A stretch of DNA of 64,000 nucleotides from Magicicada septendecula. Lineage: Eukaryota; Arthropoda; Insecta; Hemiptera; Cicadidae. Positions within the stretch are counted from its first letter, which is position 1, and every line of letters begins with the position of its first letter. The notes under the pieces are model-generated. The model saw only the letters and a program-made list of their open reading frames with translations, was not told the origin of the DNA and ran no database searches. Location: positions 689,264,548 through 689,328,547 of the forward strand of contig CM068367.1 in the NCBI GenBank assembly GCA_034769895.1, read 5' to 3'. The position numbers and the translations under genes are program-made. Below are positions 21,719-34,986 of this stretch, piece after piece.

Positions 21719-24214
21719 TATAGTCTGACAACTTTGAAAAAAGCCATCACCGGTTTCAGTACGCGTAGTGCGGAGAAGTAAGGCTCCTCCCTCTCCCACT
21801 TTCTCTGTCTTATTGCCGCTCTTCGCTTCCTAATCAACGGCACGCTCTACAGTTCAAATATGGTGTACGGCGAGTGAATGAACCCTTCCACACAGTTGCC
21901 TTGCGTCACGTGACTTTTTCCTATAAACCTTTAAAGTGTGTCAAAAATGCATGTCCTGCGAAGGTCATTTTCAACGTTGTATATCTACAGCATCGGGCTC
22001 GGCCGCTTGTTCTCCCCTCATCGGCGGACTGGCGTCCGTTGAGTTGGTGAAGTCCTAAGTTGGACCGAGCGAGAGGGGGAGGATACGGGAACCTGGCTTC
22101 CCACTGGCCTAGCGGGGTAGTGTTCCCCTGCCAGAAGTTGGAGGAAAAGCCGTAGACCTCCGAGGGAGATCCTGTGGATCGACCCCGGATGTCGGGCCCG
22201 CGACCATTGTGGGTTTCAGGGGTTGTCGTGTTGATCAGCGACGTACTCAAAAATAGTACCATGGGATCGTGAACCAGCCCGGCCGGGGGTTCTGTGTCCC
22301 CGTTTGAGGAAAGGTTTCATGATGGCTGTGATTGACCTTTCTAAGGTAGAGTTTCCCTAAAACTAATCTTTCTGGGAGTTCGGGTGCGGTTTTGTGATCC
22401 TTTGAACTCTGGTGGGCCGCATTCGCTTTCCACTGACTCTGAGTTCGCGTTTTCTTCGATGCTTGGACGCTCACTGTCCCCAAGTTTTGTGTTGCTGAAT
22501 GAAGTTGTAGATAGAAATAAAGTAAGCAAACATGACGTTAAGCAAAATGAAAAAAAAAACAACAACGAAATAATTAAAAATTAATGTAAAAAATTACAAT
22601 AAAAACAATACCAGATAAGATATCGATAATGACAATTAATCATAAATGACAAAATTGTTATCGCTGTTGTTTTCCCCGAAGCAAGTACAGGAACACTACA
22701 CACGTGCCGTAAAAATGTAATTTAAAATTAGCTGAAATCGATCGGTGAGGAAGGAGATAAGATGTATGTAATTAAGACGATAAAACGTTTTCATTTTTTA
22801 TTTACCTCAGATGAAAAACATGTTTACTTCCATTTACCATCTACCACGGGACTGATACTGTTTGTTTATCAGCATTACGTCTGAACTACGTATACAAGTC
22901 TAGACGTAAACGTAAATGTAATTATTTACCAACGACTTGTTTTCCGCAGCTTCTATGCTGTCTCCAGTTTCTTACTTCAGACTTCTCGATTTTAAGCACG
23001 TCACGCTGCGGACTTGACATACGTCCTTCAGACCTCTTGCAACATTTGGTATGATTTGGTTTTTAGATTTCTTGCTCCCCCTTGTCTGAAATAAATTATT
23101 AAGCGCGGTTAGAATACGAGGAATTTTTTTCTTGTTTCACCTATTCCCGGGAAACGAGATCGTAAACAGAGAAGTATGCGTAACTTTTGTGAAGAGGCTA
23201 CGAACTGGGCCAAACGTTTTCTGTAACGATAATAAATAAATTACCGTTAGAGTATGGACGCGTATTTGAAACAGCTGTCTCTTGATTTATTTATTCTAAG
23301 GCTGCAGATGTGACGGTGTATCGTTTCCTTACATTGGTTGAATTAAAACTGAGCAGGTGTCGAAACACTGTGTGTGTGTGTGTGTGCGCGCGCGCGCGTG
23401 TGTAAAACACAATTTTTCGTATGCAGATAACTAAACAGAAACTCTATTACTGTCTTGAAATTTCCAGTAACAGTTTGTAATTTATATATAGTCTACATCT
23501 TATTCCTTTCAGTTGTTAAATTTCGAAAATGTTTAATTTGTTATTCCATAACTCACAGAATCCGCGAGGATCGACCCCCCCCCCCCCAAGAGAAATTGTG
23601 GTAACAGGATATTTCAAAAATTACAAAATTGTAATGGTAAAAATGTCGTCATAGCCTATATGTCGATTTAGGCAAATTAGTTATGCAAGTACGAACATTT
23701 CAATACGGTAGTCCTCCGTGTACGAAATCGCTTAGCGTAAACACTACTATTATGTGGGACGTATCAAAATAAGCTTGGAGGCGACTGCGGTATTGCCGTG
23801 TCTCTTCACTCCCTTCCCCTCCGTCCATTGCCTACGCTTACCAAGTGTAACGCGCGACAACGCTGTTGGGCGAGGGGCGGGGAAGAGCTGCTACTATTGC
23901 GTAACCTCGAAGCTTATAATGCTGTGTCCCGTACTATAATTGTCTAATAGTCCAAGGATGGTTCAACAATTTTTTTCAACTATTTTTTGCATTCTATTCG
24001 AATTTTCTACAAAAGTGCCTATTGTTGTAAACGGTTTTTTGATTCGTACTTCATGTTTTTTCCGCATTTAAATAATTTACTGCTTTATTAGAATTTACGA
24101 AGTCAATAAACAATTAAGGTCTTAAAACGTTTCCATTATTCCGTATACGTAAACCTAAGACCGACCGCGGAGTTCGGAACGTCATTTACAAGCTCTTCGC
24201 TAAACTGATTTGTA
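21719..24214. other. Spacer, with an unassigned GC-rich block
   Basis: A GC-rich block at about 21945-22480 stands out from AT-rich flanks. It contains modest open frames on both strands, none with a domain I recognise. It may be part of an unidentified retroelement. A (TG)n(CG)n tract lies at 23371-23402 and a C13 run at 23575-23587. The rest shows nothing. Confidence 0.5.
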
Positions 24215-25472
24215 TGATACTCCCGATTATCCGCTGAATATTTGATGAGTTTCGTAATGTCTATTTTCTTATGATATAGAAAATTGTGATGAAAAACTGG
24301 GAGCGCCTGTTAACTAACCTAACTTACAATTAACATTGTAATTTTCTTTCTGCTTAAGGGCAGGTCTTACAAGGCATTCTCCTTCCATGCTTTCCTATCA
24401 TGGGTTAGCTTCTTTATTTCATAATATAGCATCCGTATATTGTCTGTCATCTGGTTTCTCCTCCGCCCTCTACTCGGCCTTCAATTTACCAGCCCCTTTA
24501 ATGATTCTATCACCACATTATCTTGTGTATCACCGCGGATAACCGAATTGTGCGTATAATCCACAATATGTACAAAAAAAAGGGGGGAAGTAATGAAAAT
24601 TGTTTATTAATCTTAGCTATTTATTTAAAGTAAAACAATACAGTAAAACCTCGTTAAGACGCTTGTCACGGGACCTCGTGAAAACCGCTTATTAAGCGGG
24701 ATATTACCAAGTAGCAATATATTGATACTGAAACTGTGTAACTAATAATCACATTTTCCATGTAGTTTAAGTACTAGTTCACACAAACTGCCATTTCGCC
24801 AGAAGGATTTGTACTCATAAATTGTCTTGTGTGTATCACCGGTGTACCATCTACACCGAGTATTTCTGAAGTTACTGCCTATATACGTACAAAAGTTATA
24901 TAAGCCTATAAAAAATCCAAGTGAACGTCTCCCACATTTTCATGCGCAGCAGTGATTAGATTCAATGAATTATCGCAAACGTAAGAATTAAAAATGTCCG
25001 AAGAATACATGTCAGTGAAGTCACTGTTGACCAGTCGGCAAACATCATAGGTGGCGTTCAACGTCAGCATCCAATTTTTAATAGCCATTAACTAAGTTAG
25101 TAAAGTACAACGGTTTTCAATTAGGCCTATACCGCGTAAACATAAAAACAAACATACTGAGAAAATAAAATAATGTTCCCAGTAAATGTTCCCACAGTCG
25201 CATATGCCCGGACGACTCATGGTAGCCAGCTGCTGAGCGACAAACAATACTGTACCTATCGGTGAGCGGTAACATAATCCGTCTCTCGGACGTACCTTTA
25301 CATAAATTGCATAATTTTAAAACAATATTGTTTACGGTTAAAACAGCGGAACAGAAGCTTTATGGTACAGCTGAAATGCATTTCTTGTTATTTAAAAAAT
25401 CTGCGGATTTCCTGGGTTAATCCACAACGCGGATAAATAACTCGCGGATAATCGGGGGTTTACCGTATCTTG
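24215..25472. mobile_element. Mosaic of Tigger/pogo-like transposon remnants
   Basis: The left part has CTCCCGATTATCCGCTGAAT at about 24220-24239. The right part has CGCGGATAATCGGGGGTTTA at about 25443-25462, roughly its inverted copy. A further copy of the motif is near 24532 (CCGCGGATAACCG). In between, CAGTAAAACCTCGTTAAGAC at 24642-24661 is a typical pogo-family end. No intact transposase is present; a 60-residue minus-strand frame at 24906-25088 could not be identified. Boundaries are approximate. Confidence 0.45.
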
Positions 25473-26589
25473 CGGCCAACTACGTATTTGCGCATCCGTA
25501 GTTTGATTTTTAAATGTTTGTTTCCCAAAGCATGTAGCGATCATTTTACGAGTCTGATTGTGATTTAATTCCATTTGTTGCAGATTTTACAGAATCGTTG
25601 TTATTAAGGCAAAGTTTTAAAAAATTCGTATGAAACATTTAACATTACCAGTGTCTGCAGAAAATTGGAGAAAATTTGTGCCAGTTTTCTGGTATCGTTT
25701 ATTTTATTTATATTATAATGTAACACTAGTAACACTATTGCTACATTTAAAAAACTTTAATGTATCTAATAATGCGTAACTGTAATGTTTCCACAATTAC
25801 CTTTTTGACTACATCAAGTAACAAATTCTTTTCCCTCTAATTTTTGTAGTTTCGTTAACAAAAATCTAAAACTTTCCCCAGACTCACAGGTCACTAAGTA
25901 AGTAAGTAAGTTATGGTGATGTTGCTCGTCTGCCATAACTTACAGTAGAGTATATTTTTTGCCGCACGGTGGTTAAATAATATTTTGACAGTTATCTGCT
26001 TCTAAAGTGCCATACGTACATAGGGACTGATTATCAAATACAATATTTCCCGATGTTAGTCCCGTTAATAAATTTACTGTACATTAAACGTCTAAGTACA
26101 TTATACGTTATTCTAATCACGTTGTTTAAACTGACCTGTTTCTTATTTTCTGTAGATTACAGATAAATTGATAACCGCCGAAGGTGCACTGCGTCCCACA
26201 AACATTGTCATATTTTTTGTTTGTTTTTTAAACTCTATGTAGGTTAATGGAAAGTAAATAACTCTTTTAAATGTGACAGTTTTCTAAATTTAGAATTTGG
26301 TTTTTTAACAAAAGAAGACGATTCTAAAATTATTGTAGGCCTGGTTTTTTTTTTTTTTTTTTTACGCCTGTCTGGCGGCAGTAGACGAGAAAGCTGCGAA
26401 ATTCAGCTGGACCTTACGTTTGATACAACTCCAAGTCCAACATACTGCGCATTAACCATTCGGCTCCTTCCAAACGAACGATCGACGCTTAGGGGTTGGA
26501 AACGTTTTTTATTTATTCTGTCGCAGTCAGCTAGACCTAACCAATGCATTAACGGAATTATTTTAGTTGCTATTGAATATTAAGACTAA
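25473..26589. other. Spacer without recognisable gene
   Basis: AT-rich. A short hairpin GTAAGTTATGG...CCATAACTTAC is at about 25907-25946, and a T-run of about 20 starts near 26345. No coding feature seen. Confidence 0.55.
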
Positions 26590-26833
26590 TGGCAATAGTC
26601 AAGTGTAGCAGTCATTGATTCTAGAACGGATACGATCGCTGCACGTTGACTGGTCTCCAGTGTAGTCATTGCAACAGACGCATGCGATTACTGCGTGCAG
26701 CTGTTCCACAAATAACACGTCAAACGGAATTTATCAGAAGTGGTTTCGTTGTGCTTCAAACGCAAGGCAAACCATGCAGCGATCCCGCGCGTTCTATAAT
26801 ATAACCCATGATTGCAACACTTGACTATTGTCA
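26590..26833. mobile_element. 244-bp MITE with ~55-60-bp TIRs
   Basis: Left arm 26590-26648 begins TGGCAATAGTCAAGTGT; the right arm, read inward from 26833, begins TGACAATAGTCAAGTGT. Similarity continues through TCATTGATTCTAGAACG versus a slightly longer right version and on to GATCGCTGCA. There is no coding capacity. The flanks are CTA on the left and TAG on the right, so a TA-type target is possible but not certain. Confidence 0.7.
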
Positions 26834-28955
26834 TAGTCGTTTGAATTTCAATTTAAATGACAGACTTTTGGCATCACAAAAAAATGTAAAGTGCGACGTT
26901 TCGGCAGCCGTCTTCTGGCTAATTATAAACAAATACTTGTAAAGAAGTAAATAATATTCTGTCAACCAGAAATCGACAGTCAATAAAATAATAATAAAAC
27001 ATTACATAATACACAAACTCAAAAGAAAAAAAATAATTCGAATGGATACTTGCTATGAAAAAACGCACAACACTCACAAAACATAAGCACCATGCGCACG
27101 AACACTTGCACACCAACAAGGTCAACAATACGCTACGACAGAGACGCGACTTATTGTCATAGTTTTAATAGTCAAGCCTAATGGAAATAATTAATAAATG
27201 CTAATATCGTTTATACCCGGAAATTATAATAATATAAATGTAAACTAAACTTGAGTAATAAATAAACTATAACATAAAAAAATGAATGTGTTCTTTATTC
27301 GATTTTTAAAAACGAGTAAACGATAAACAAAAGACATTAATAATTAGGTAAATTAAAGAATTCGCAGAATAAAACTAATAATTTAAGATTAATTTATTCG
27401 TGAAATATTGAGTTTTTGCGAATACGACGATTCAAGACTTACGTATAGAATTGGCTGCAGTTCAAATTGCGATCCTTCCCACAAAGACTACAGATACTAC
27501 AGAGGGGTTGTACTACTTTGAAACGTACAAACACGTTTGTTTCCTGACACAATCTAGTGTAGACATTAGCTCTTTCTGCTGCAATCCACCGCGTGGTCTG
27601 CTACATAAACATACGTTTTCCACCTCGTATGCTTCGGTTGCTCAAACGAAACCGCACCTTAAAGCCACAAGATTTCTCTGTGTGTTTTCCTAGTGCAAGT
27701 CACCATTGGAGCCTACGTCCTATGTAGACTATGTAGCCTACACTTTACTGCTCGCTTACTGGTTTGGGGCAGTATTTACTCCAGTTCATCACTAATGAAC
27801 TTGCTGTAGTGATGAATGAATTAAACTTCGAACTCTTTAGCATTTGGTTAGAGTTATACTTTCAGACACACGAGATGCAAACTATTATGGTTCTTCTTTA
27901 ATGTTTCTCTCTCTCTCACACACACACTCGCGCGCGGTGTAAACTGTAAGCCCGTGTTGTGTGTCGAGAGAGACACAGAAGGGGGAGTGAGGAGTGCGCG
28001 TGCAGATTATTTTCAATTAGCGCCGAGTGTCTGTCCCCTAATTTACGTCGAAGCGTGTGTGGCTTCAGTAACCAGTTATCCCTGATTAACCGTGCGCGTG
28101 CGTGCGCACTACAAAGTTCAACAAAGGCAGTTATCCTACCAGTAAATCAACACAAGACAACTTTACAACAGCGATTCCTGTCCGTCTGTCGTGCGTCAAT
28201 CACATATGTTATTACAGCTTATATTTATGAGTGAATAAACACGGGGCAATCAAAAAATTGTCCGCAGCAATATTGAATTAGAAGAGAGGAGAGATCATCT
28301 TCTCGTGCGAAGCGGGAGAGCGACCCGGCTCAAGGTAACTAGATTTGTAACCAAGCTGAAACAACAAATCATTGTCAGCATCTTGGAAAACGAGTTTTAC
28401 TTTCTTTCGCGAATACTCATCGTTTTTTAGCAGCAGCCGTACGTAAGTATTGAATAAATGCATTTTGATTGTGCATGTGTTTGTGCGCGCGTGCGTGTGA
28501 TAATGTTTATACAAAAGTTTTAGGTTCTTGGAATGTTTGTTTAGTACCGATTTCACAATACTACAAAAAAGCTTTTATAAAATATAAATGTATGTTACTT
28601 CATGTTCCCTTTTAAGAATTATTATTGTTTGAAGAGTGCACAAGCGGAGGTCACATTGTGTATGTGTGTGTGTGCCGGGGGACACTCGTGTTATTCTCCC
28701 ACGGAACGTATACTGGCGCGATGCGCATACACACTAGCAGAAGTTTTTTTTTCACCGTTTTTGGACCTTTTAATTTATATACTGATGTAAGATACGAACA
28801 GTATTTTGAGTAGCTCGATCGACATGAAGATAATTTTCATGAATAACCTGGTCAATTAGCTCCAGTGACAAAATTCGCATAAGACATTATAGAATAAACT
28901 AAATTTAGTGGAGCATTGTGTGTGTGTGTGTACATACACTTTGTGTTGCAACCAG
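26834..28955. other. Spacer with a hammerhead-like motif and CG/CA tracts
   Basis: On the minus strand at 26917-26898 the sequence CAGAAGACGGCTGCCGAAAC resembles the repeated core seen in the foldbacks. Otherwise AT-rich, with short CT/CA/CG alternations near 27908-27935. No identifiable gene. Confidence 0.45.
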
Positions 28956-29084
28956 TAATGCATGCTGTTAACTCACGATAAGCACTTTCGAGCCTCCCGT
29001 CACGTCTTTATACCGAATCGTTGCAGTGATAGCTATCTGACGGTGAGGCTCGAAAGCGATCATCGTGAGTTAACAGCGTGCATT
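28956..29084. mobile_element. Short foldback (MITE-like)
   Basis: Arms of about 47 bp (28956-29002 and 29038-29084) share TAATGCATGCTGTTAACTCA in the left arm against TAATGCACGCTGTTAACTCA read from the right. Both continue through CTTTCGAGCCTC toward the centre. The right arm contains CTGACGG-T-GAGGCTC-GAAAG at 29037-29056. No coding capacity. Confidence 0.7.
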
Positions 29085-31817
29085 AATTAGTAGTCGCTTA
29101 AGAAATGTTCCTCAACATAGCTCCAGGATTTGGTTACACTTTGACAATCGCTGAGAATCATGCTCTAACACAGAGACATGACTAAGATAAGATATAAGCT
29201 ATTTGACTTTTAGTTTTTTAGATTCATTATGGGACAAGAATAAAGTTATGCTGGAGATTCTAATTAAGATCAATTTTGTTAAACTTCTTGCACATCCACA
29301 CGACGTATTCGCGTGTATGTAATTACATTAATATAACCCTCGGCTAGTGTTTCTCGTATTAATTAAACATAGTTGTCTAGTAAATTTGTGGGGCGAAATT
29401 TTATAAATATATTTAGAACAGTTATTTTTTGTTTGACCTTTGATTTTTCATACTTGTTAACTTGATCCGAGTATTTATGTGACCTTTTAACTATTATTGC
29501 ACGCTTGAAGAAAACAATACGGGTTGTGGAGCGTACTCTTACAATACGGGTAATTATAGACATGTTTTCAGATATGGTGTGACGGTATACGTGTCGTGTT
29601 GTGTTGCAGCAGACGCGACGTTCGGACCATTAGTGCGACACCTGCGTCGTCGCAGCCAAGTCGGTTGATTTATAGAGCTTATCGGGGGCTGTACAGCTAA
29701 TGCGACATAACGCAGGGTTCCAATGCGAATATCTGGTTAAGGAAAACACTTATGAAATAATCCGAAATAATAGGTTCTTGTGAAGTCTTAAAAAAGGTCT
29801 GAGGCATGTTTCTCAAAAAAGCGTTTCAAGAATCTGTGAATTTCTGAAACTTTCTGTTGAAAAACACGAATAAAGCCACGCAAGAATCAGCCTACAGGTC
29901 CATGTGTACACAGTACGATTACTGTTAGCGCAGAAAATGCGTACTAAGAGAGACGTTGAATCTGTGCGATCAATACATCTCGTCCGTAACACTACTAGAA
30001 TATGACGTAGGCCTAATAATAACTGAATGATGTAATATATAACTGACAACGTGAAGTATCGTTCATTTCGATACTGCAAGATTTAAAACACACTTTCGAA
30101 GAAGCGAGCTCGATGAACAACTTAACATTAATCAGTCCGTATGCTGGTTATAAGAAAATATCACAGAGTATTTTAAATGATGGTTTGTGTTAGTGTTAGT
30201 GGTAATGTGAAGGGACCATGTTGAAAGCGTTAGCAATCCAACAACTTTACCGGGTCTATATTTGTCGACCACTATTGTATTTGCCAATATTTTTGGAGTT
30301 AAAACAGGTACATAGGTCTTATTTTAAACTTATTTAGGAAACAATATATTCTACGTGGAGGACCTTCCTCCCGACTGAGGGTCCTTAACCCCAATCCCCC
30401 AAACCCCAACGAGTAATAACCTCTCCCTCTCACAACCAGGACCCGAGAATCGCTTATGCCAACGCCTGTAACAATGAATGCGGCTCCTTAATTTCCACTT
30501 GTACCCTTTAATGTTTCTGGCGATGTTTAGACCATTAAGTTGTGAAAAATAACAAAACTGCAAGCCCCAGCGAATGTTTCGCTTGAGGCAAACAGACTGG
30601 AATATTCAGCAAATTTCTTTAGATATTTAGGGAACGTTTATTTGGAATGCAGTACAGACTGACAAAAATGTAAGCATTAGCCCAAGGAAAGTTTGTGCAA
30701 AATGATTTGTCTTAATTAACAACAGCTACTGCTAAACTAATCTAAACCATATTATAGAAATAAATGCCAAATTGAGGACGAATTCTGTGAAAAATTAATC
30801 GTTGAAGGCAAAATAGAAGTCAACAGAGGTGAACGATGAAGTAGGTAAAGAACGCTGAACGAGGGTAAAGTCGAACAGTACTGAGGACTAAACTAGTAAG
30901 CTTCACGAGATAAACTAGTGTCGTCATACAGATTTATGTCCAGTGATGATACTTGAATTTCGTACAGACCAGCAATAAGTAAAAGTTGGACTTTGAATAG
31001 TTCTGGTCCTATTATTATTGGCTTCGAGTGATTACGATCGGTAGAAATCAACATAGGTGTCAGTAATAGCACAGTTTTTAATTTGAATACCAATGTAAAG
31101 TACACATTTTGATACAGCAGTGTGTTCGTTGTCCTCTTGCAAACACGTCTGTGCCACTCATAACAGAATAATCTTCACTGATATTTACAAAAGAAAGTTT
31201 TTTCATTTTTAGTGTATAACGTGGTAGCGAGCGAAGAGAGCTCATAATAGTAAAATGATAATAAGAAGGTAAATTTTATCAAGGGATTGGAGAAAGACTC
31301 GAAGAAAACACTCAAGAGGAACCACACTCTCACTGTATGGAACTTTTACCCGCTAAAAACCTTGACGTTATCTGCTTGCCATATGAAAATCGTTCTGCAA
31401 CCGCAATCACATTACTTCACGATGGCGTTATTTCAGTAATAAGTTAAATGTAATAAGCCATTGTTGTAATGACGTATGTTTGGAGGTATTACTCAGGCTA
31501 TTATATTCGACGATCCTGAAGTTTTCTCATTCGAACAGTAAACGATTCGTATTTTGTGTATTCCTAATAGAAAACCTATTGGTCCTTGGTTCTTTTATGT
31601 TATTATCTAATTAAGGAGAGTTAGTTTTACAAACGTCTATTAGAACAAAATAACCAATTATACTACTGAATGGTAGTTATCTTATCAATGATTCAGAATT
31701 TTACTCATTATTTGATAAATTCAAACATTAAACAGCCTACAGTAGTAACAGGAATAAATTGAACTATTCTATGCCTCAAAATTAGGCAAACACTTTATAT
31801 CCAAGAATTGTCGGTTA
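29085..31817. other. Spacer without recognisable gene
   Basis: AT-rich, with GC-richer patches at about 29585-29720 and 30355-30480. No domain, RNA gene or element end could be supported. Confidence 0.55.
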
Positions 31818-32898
31818 ATGATCTATGAATGGTTGGATGAGAAATTTGGAAAGGCAATTCTAAAGAAAAATAAAGTGTCATACAAGAGCCAAAAAGAAAG
31901 ATACCAAGAGCTGAGAAGAGTTGCAGATATGCTATGTAGGCGAAATAAGAGAAAGTATTTGAATGACATATTATGTGAAGTGAATGAAGATTTCCGCTGC
32001 AATAATACAAGAAAAGCGTATACAGTAGCAAAGCAAGTAAAGGTGGCTTTACATCTAAGACATACCTGGGCAAGGGAGCATAGTTGGTGACAAGGAAGGT
32101 ATTAAAAATAGACGGAGAACGCTACTGTTAGCACATGTGTCGATAGTGATTTGATGAATCCATGGGAAATGAAAGTGATGTAATACCTCTAAATTATATT
32201 AGGAAGTCGAATGGGTGCTGTAAAACACGAGAAACGGCATAGCGCAAGGCGTAGATGTGCCAGTGCCAGCCGAACTTCTGAACGATGATGCTGCGTATCT
32301 CGCAAATACGATTCAATATTGTTACTCAAAATATGGAAGACATAAACAATGTCCGAAGAATGGTGCAACAGTATAATTTGTGATATATATGTAAAAGGCC
32401 TGTTTGCGACAATTATTACTGAGGACTCTTACTGTTGTGTGTATCATAAAAGATTTTGTCAAAAGTCGTCGAAAATAGGATTCAGCCACTAGCTGGGAGA
32501 ATAAAAGGCAAATAACAAAGGAGGGTTTAGAAAAGGATGACCAATGATATATCAAAGTCAAGCAAGTGCTGGAAAATGCTGAGAGTTTAATGTCGATGTT
32601 CACGATATTTGTCGATTTCAAGCAGGCCTACGATACTGTTGATCATGATAAAATTACCTACGTCAGTTCCAGATACCTACGAAACTGATTCGAACGATAA
32701 ACTTATGTATGGGAAACTCGGAGGCACAAGTCAGGATGCAAAGTGAGCTTACGGACAGCTTCAGCAAGGGGTGTGGATTGGCGCCAGTTCTCTCCACTTC
32801 CTTGATTATGTAATTAGGAAAATTCATGTGGACACTAATGCAACGCTCCTGTATAAATTCTTACAAGAAGATGAAGAAGATGGATATGCGGACGATAT
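31818..32898 (+). pseudogene. Decayed LINE reverse transcriptase, upstream part
   Basis: A 90-residue open segment at 31818-32090 (QKERYQELRRVADMLCRRNK) has the helical, basic character of the linker before the RT domain in LINEs. After several frameshifts, MFTIFVDFKQAYDTVDHDKI at about 32592-32652 is RT motif A with its aspartate. GYADDI at 32882-32898 begins motif C, the catalytic YADD box. At precisely this point a solo LTR interrupts the frame. Many stops and shifts make this a dead copy. Clade is uncertain. Confidence 0.7.
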
Positions 32899-33402
32899 TG
32901 TTACGACGGTCTAACTGATCGTCGTATAGTACAGTGGAAAACAAAATACAAGACACCAATAAAACAAAAAACTAAAAAAAACAGCTTTAATTATCAGAAT
33001 TAACAGTTTGTAATCAACAAGTTAGTCTCTTACAACAAAGCAAATAAAAATTGTTCACATGCAATAATAATGTTAACTAATAGAGTCTCGCACAATTATA
33101 AAACACATAACACTTCGCCACAATACTTCTAACCGCACTGGAATAAATCGCCACTTAAACTGAAACTAAGCGTCGCTGAATACTTATATTTATACCTCGC
33201 TGAGATTCCAGAATAATCCATAACACGCGTCAACACTACACTAGAGCGTAATTGCTTGTGGCCTTGAACACAGTGGGCGCGGCCGGCGAAGGTTGGAACA
33301 GTCTCGTAACGCATGTTGAGAATCACGTACACACACAACATTACAACCGGGTTCCACTGGAATAGCCGAGAAACACGTAGAATGTTCTGTAATGGCGTAA
33401 CA
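32899..33402 (-). mobile_element. Solo LTR of an LTR retrotransposon
   Basis: 504 bp, bounded by TGTTACG and CGTAACA (perfect 7-bp inverted ends) and by a 4-bp ATAT duplication (32895-32898 and 33403-33406). On the minus strand it has a TATA box (TATAAATATAAG, at about 33194-33183) followed downstream by ATTAAA at 32991-32986, which fits LTR promoter and polyadenylation order, so the element runs minus. Length, ends and an ATAT target fit a Gypsy-group element, but there is no internal coding region to prove it. It probably arose by LTR-LTR recombination. It splits a LINE reading frame. Confidence 0.85.
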
Positions 33403-33406
33403 ATAT

Positions 33407-34160
33407 GAATACATTAGCAACAACGAAATTAAGAGCCAAAGAAACATTGTCACATAATGAAGAAGCGGATAAAGAGCTGGGCCTATTAGTAATTATCAAC
33501 GAATGATGAATTTAAAAAAATAATGATTCAAACAAGAAGAAATGCAACGGTAGGACAAAATTTGCCCACTGGGGAATTTGACATTCACATCGGAAACGTC
33601 ACCACAGATTTTACGTAATCTTGGGATAAATTTATCAAGGAATGGAAACGAGACTAACGATGTTAAAAAAAAAATAATAATGAAGACGAATAAAATTAGG
33701 CCTACTATTCATTCCTTCCTATTTTTAAGTGAATTAACTAAGCTGTCATTGTAAAAAACTTTCATCAGGCAGATGCTTTTCTATGGATGTGAAACATGGG
33801 TCATAACAAAATCCAGAGAAAAACTTGTAAATGCATTTGAAAGGAAGATTCTAAGAAAGATTTTGTGTCCTGCGCATGAAGGAGATCGATGGAGAATACA
33901 GTACAACGAGTTGTATACCATAGCTGACGATGCTGAACTTTCTATAATTATTCATCTAAAAAACTGCAATGGGCTGGCCACGTGAAAGTAAGTCAGAGGA
34001 AAGAGTTTCCAAACGCACACCAAAGGGGATAACTGAAGGTAGACGGCCCGTGGGAAGGCCATGGAAACGTTGGGTAAGGAACCGAGAGGGATGGAGGCTT
34101 AAAATTCAGGAGGCCAAGATCCAATTCGTACTGTCGCACCAGTGATGATGATGATGATGA
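33407..34160 (+). pseudogene. Decayed LINE reverse transcriptase, downstream part
   Basis: Continuation of the LINE after the solo LTR. If the LTR and one ATAT are ignored, motif C reads on in frame as ADDMNTLATTKLRAKETL. Further on, an open segment at 33773-33985 has LFYGCETWVITKSREKLVNA and FERKILRKILCP, the conserved C-terminal region of insect LINE polymerases. A frameshift near 33970 leads into WAGHV-type and GRPWKRW-type sequence. The copy ends in a (TGA)n tail at about 34143-34160, as is usual for microsatellite-tailed LINEs. Confidence 0.75.
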
Positions 34161-34664
34161 AGATTCTACGCTTGATGTTCTATTCTTCTTCTTTATTTCA
34201 ATCATTATCTTCCTGCTGGTCTCTTCAACAGCTCTTCTCCATCTAACATATCCATACTTCCAGTTACGCATTCAAAGAATTTCCAACATGTTATCTCCTA
34301 GATGGCAACACGTGTGTCTAGATCTATTTGTTCATTTCCATTCAGACATTTTGCTTGTCCTTCTTACGTACTTCTTACTTGTGCCCTGTATCTTATACAG
34401 AGTATTCTTTATTCTACATTATACTATCTTCTTTTGCACTGTTACATATACTCCTGTACAGAACAAGTTAGGGACATAAGCTTTCTAGAATGTGATGTCA
34501 GAAAGAGAAACTTCTGCGGATTCATATAGTAGTTCAAAACCTATTGATATGTCTATAATATAGTAACGAAACGTCATATAAACTTCATTTAATTTAGAAC
34601 TAGTTATACTCAGACGTCCTATAAACCCATAGGTATCGCGTGCTTTGTTTAGGCACTCTCTACT
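34161..34664. other. Spacer without recognisable gene
   Basis: AT-rich with short open frames only. Ends at the TA that flanks the MITE at 34667. Confidence 0.5.
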
Positions 34665-34666
34665 TA

Positions 34667-34986
34667 GCCCAGGAAAAATAAGACGTTTTAAGGAAAAAAT
34701 TAGATAAAAGCTAATTTTTTGTACATATGGTCCTTGAACCATAAAGTATACAAAACCAATGAGTCTACCACTTAAAAGTGTCTAGGGGTGGGTTTACAGG
34801 GGTTGAAAGGGGTGAAAAAACGATTTTCCTCATATAACTTAAAAACGAAGTATTTTATCAAAAAATGTTTCAAATAAAAGTTGTAGCTCACAAAATTCCC
34901 TATAATTCAACGACCAAATGTACAAAAAACTACCTTTAACTAATTTTTTCCTTTAAAGTCAAATTTTTTGACTATTTTTCCTGGGC
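34667..34986. mobile_element. 320-bp MITE with TA target duplication
   Basis: Both ends begin GCCCAGGAAAAAT and are flanked by TA (34665-34666 and 34987-34988). The inverted arms extend about 75-85 bp and share AAGGAAAAAATTAG(A/T)TAAA and TTTTTTGTACAT. The centre is non-coding and includes GGGGTTGAAAGGGGTG. This fits a non-autonomous IS630-Tc1-mariner-type element. Confidence 0.8.

Noticed and set aside
27451..28234. Two short plus-strand open frames as host genes
   Set aside because: Composition is not distinctive and they contain microsatellite-derived stretches.
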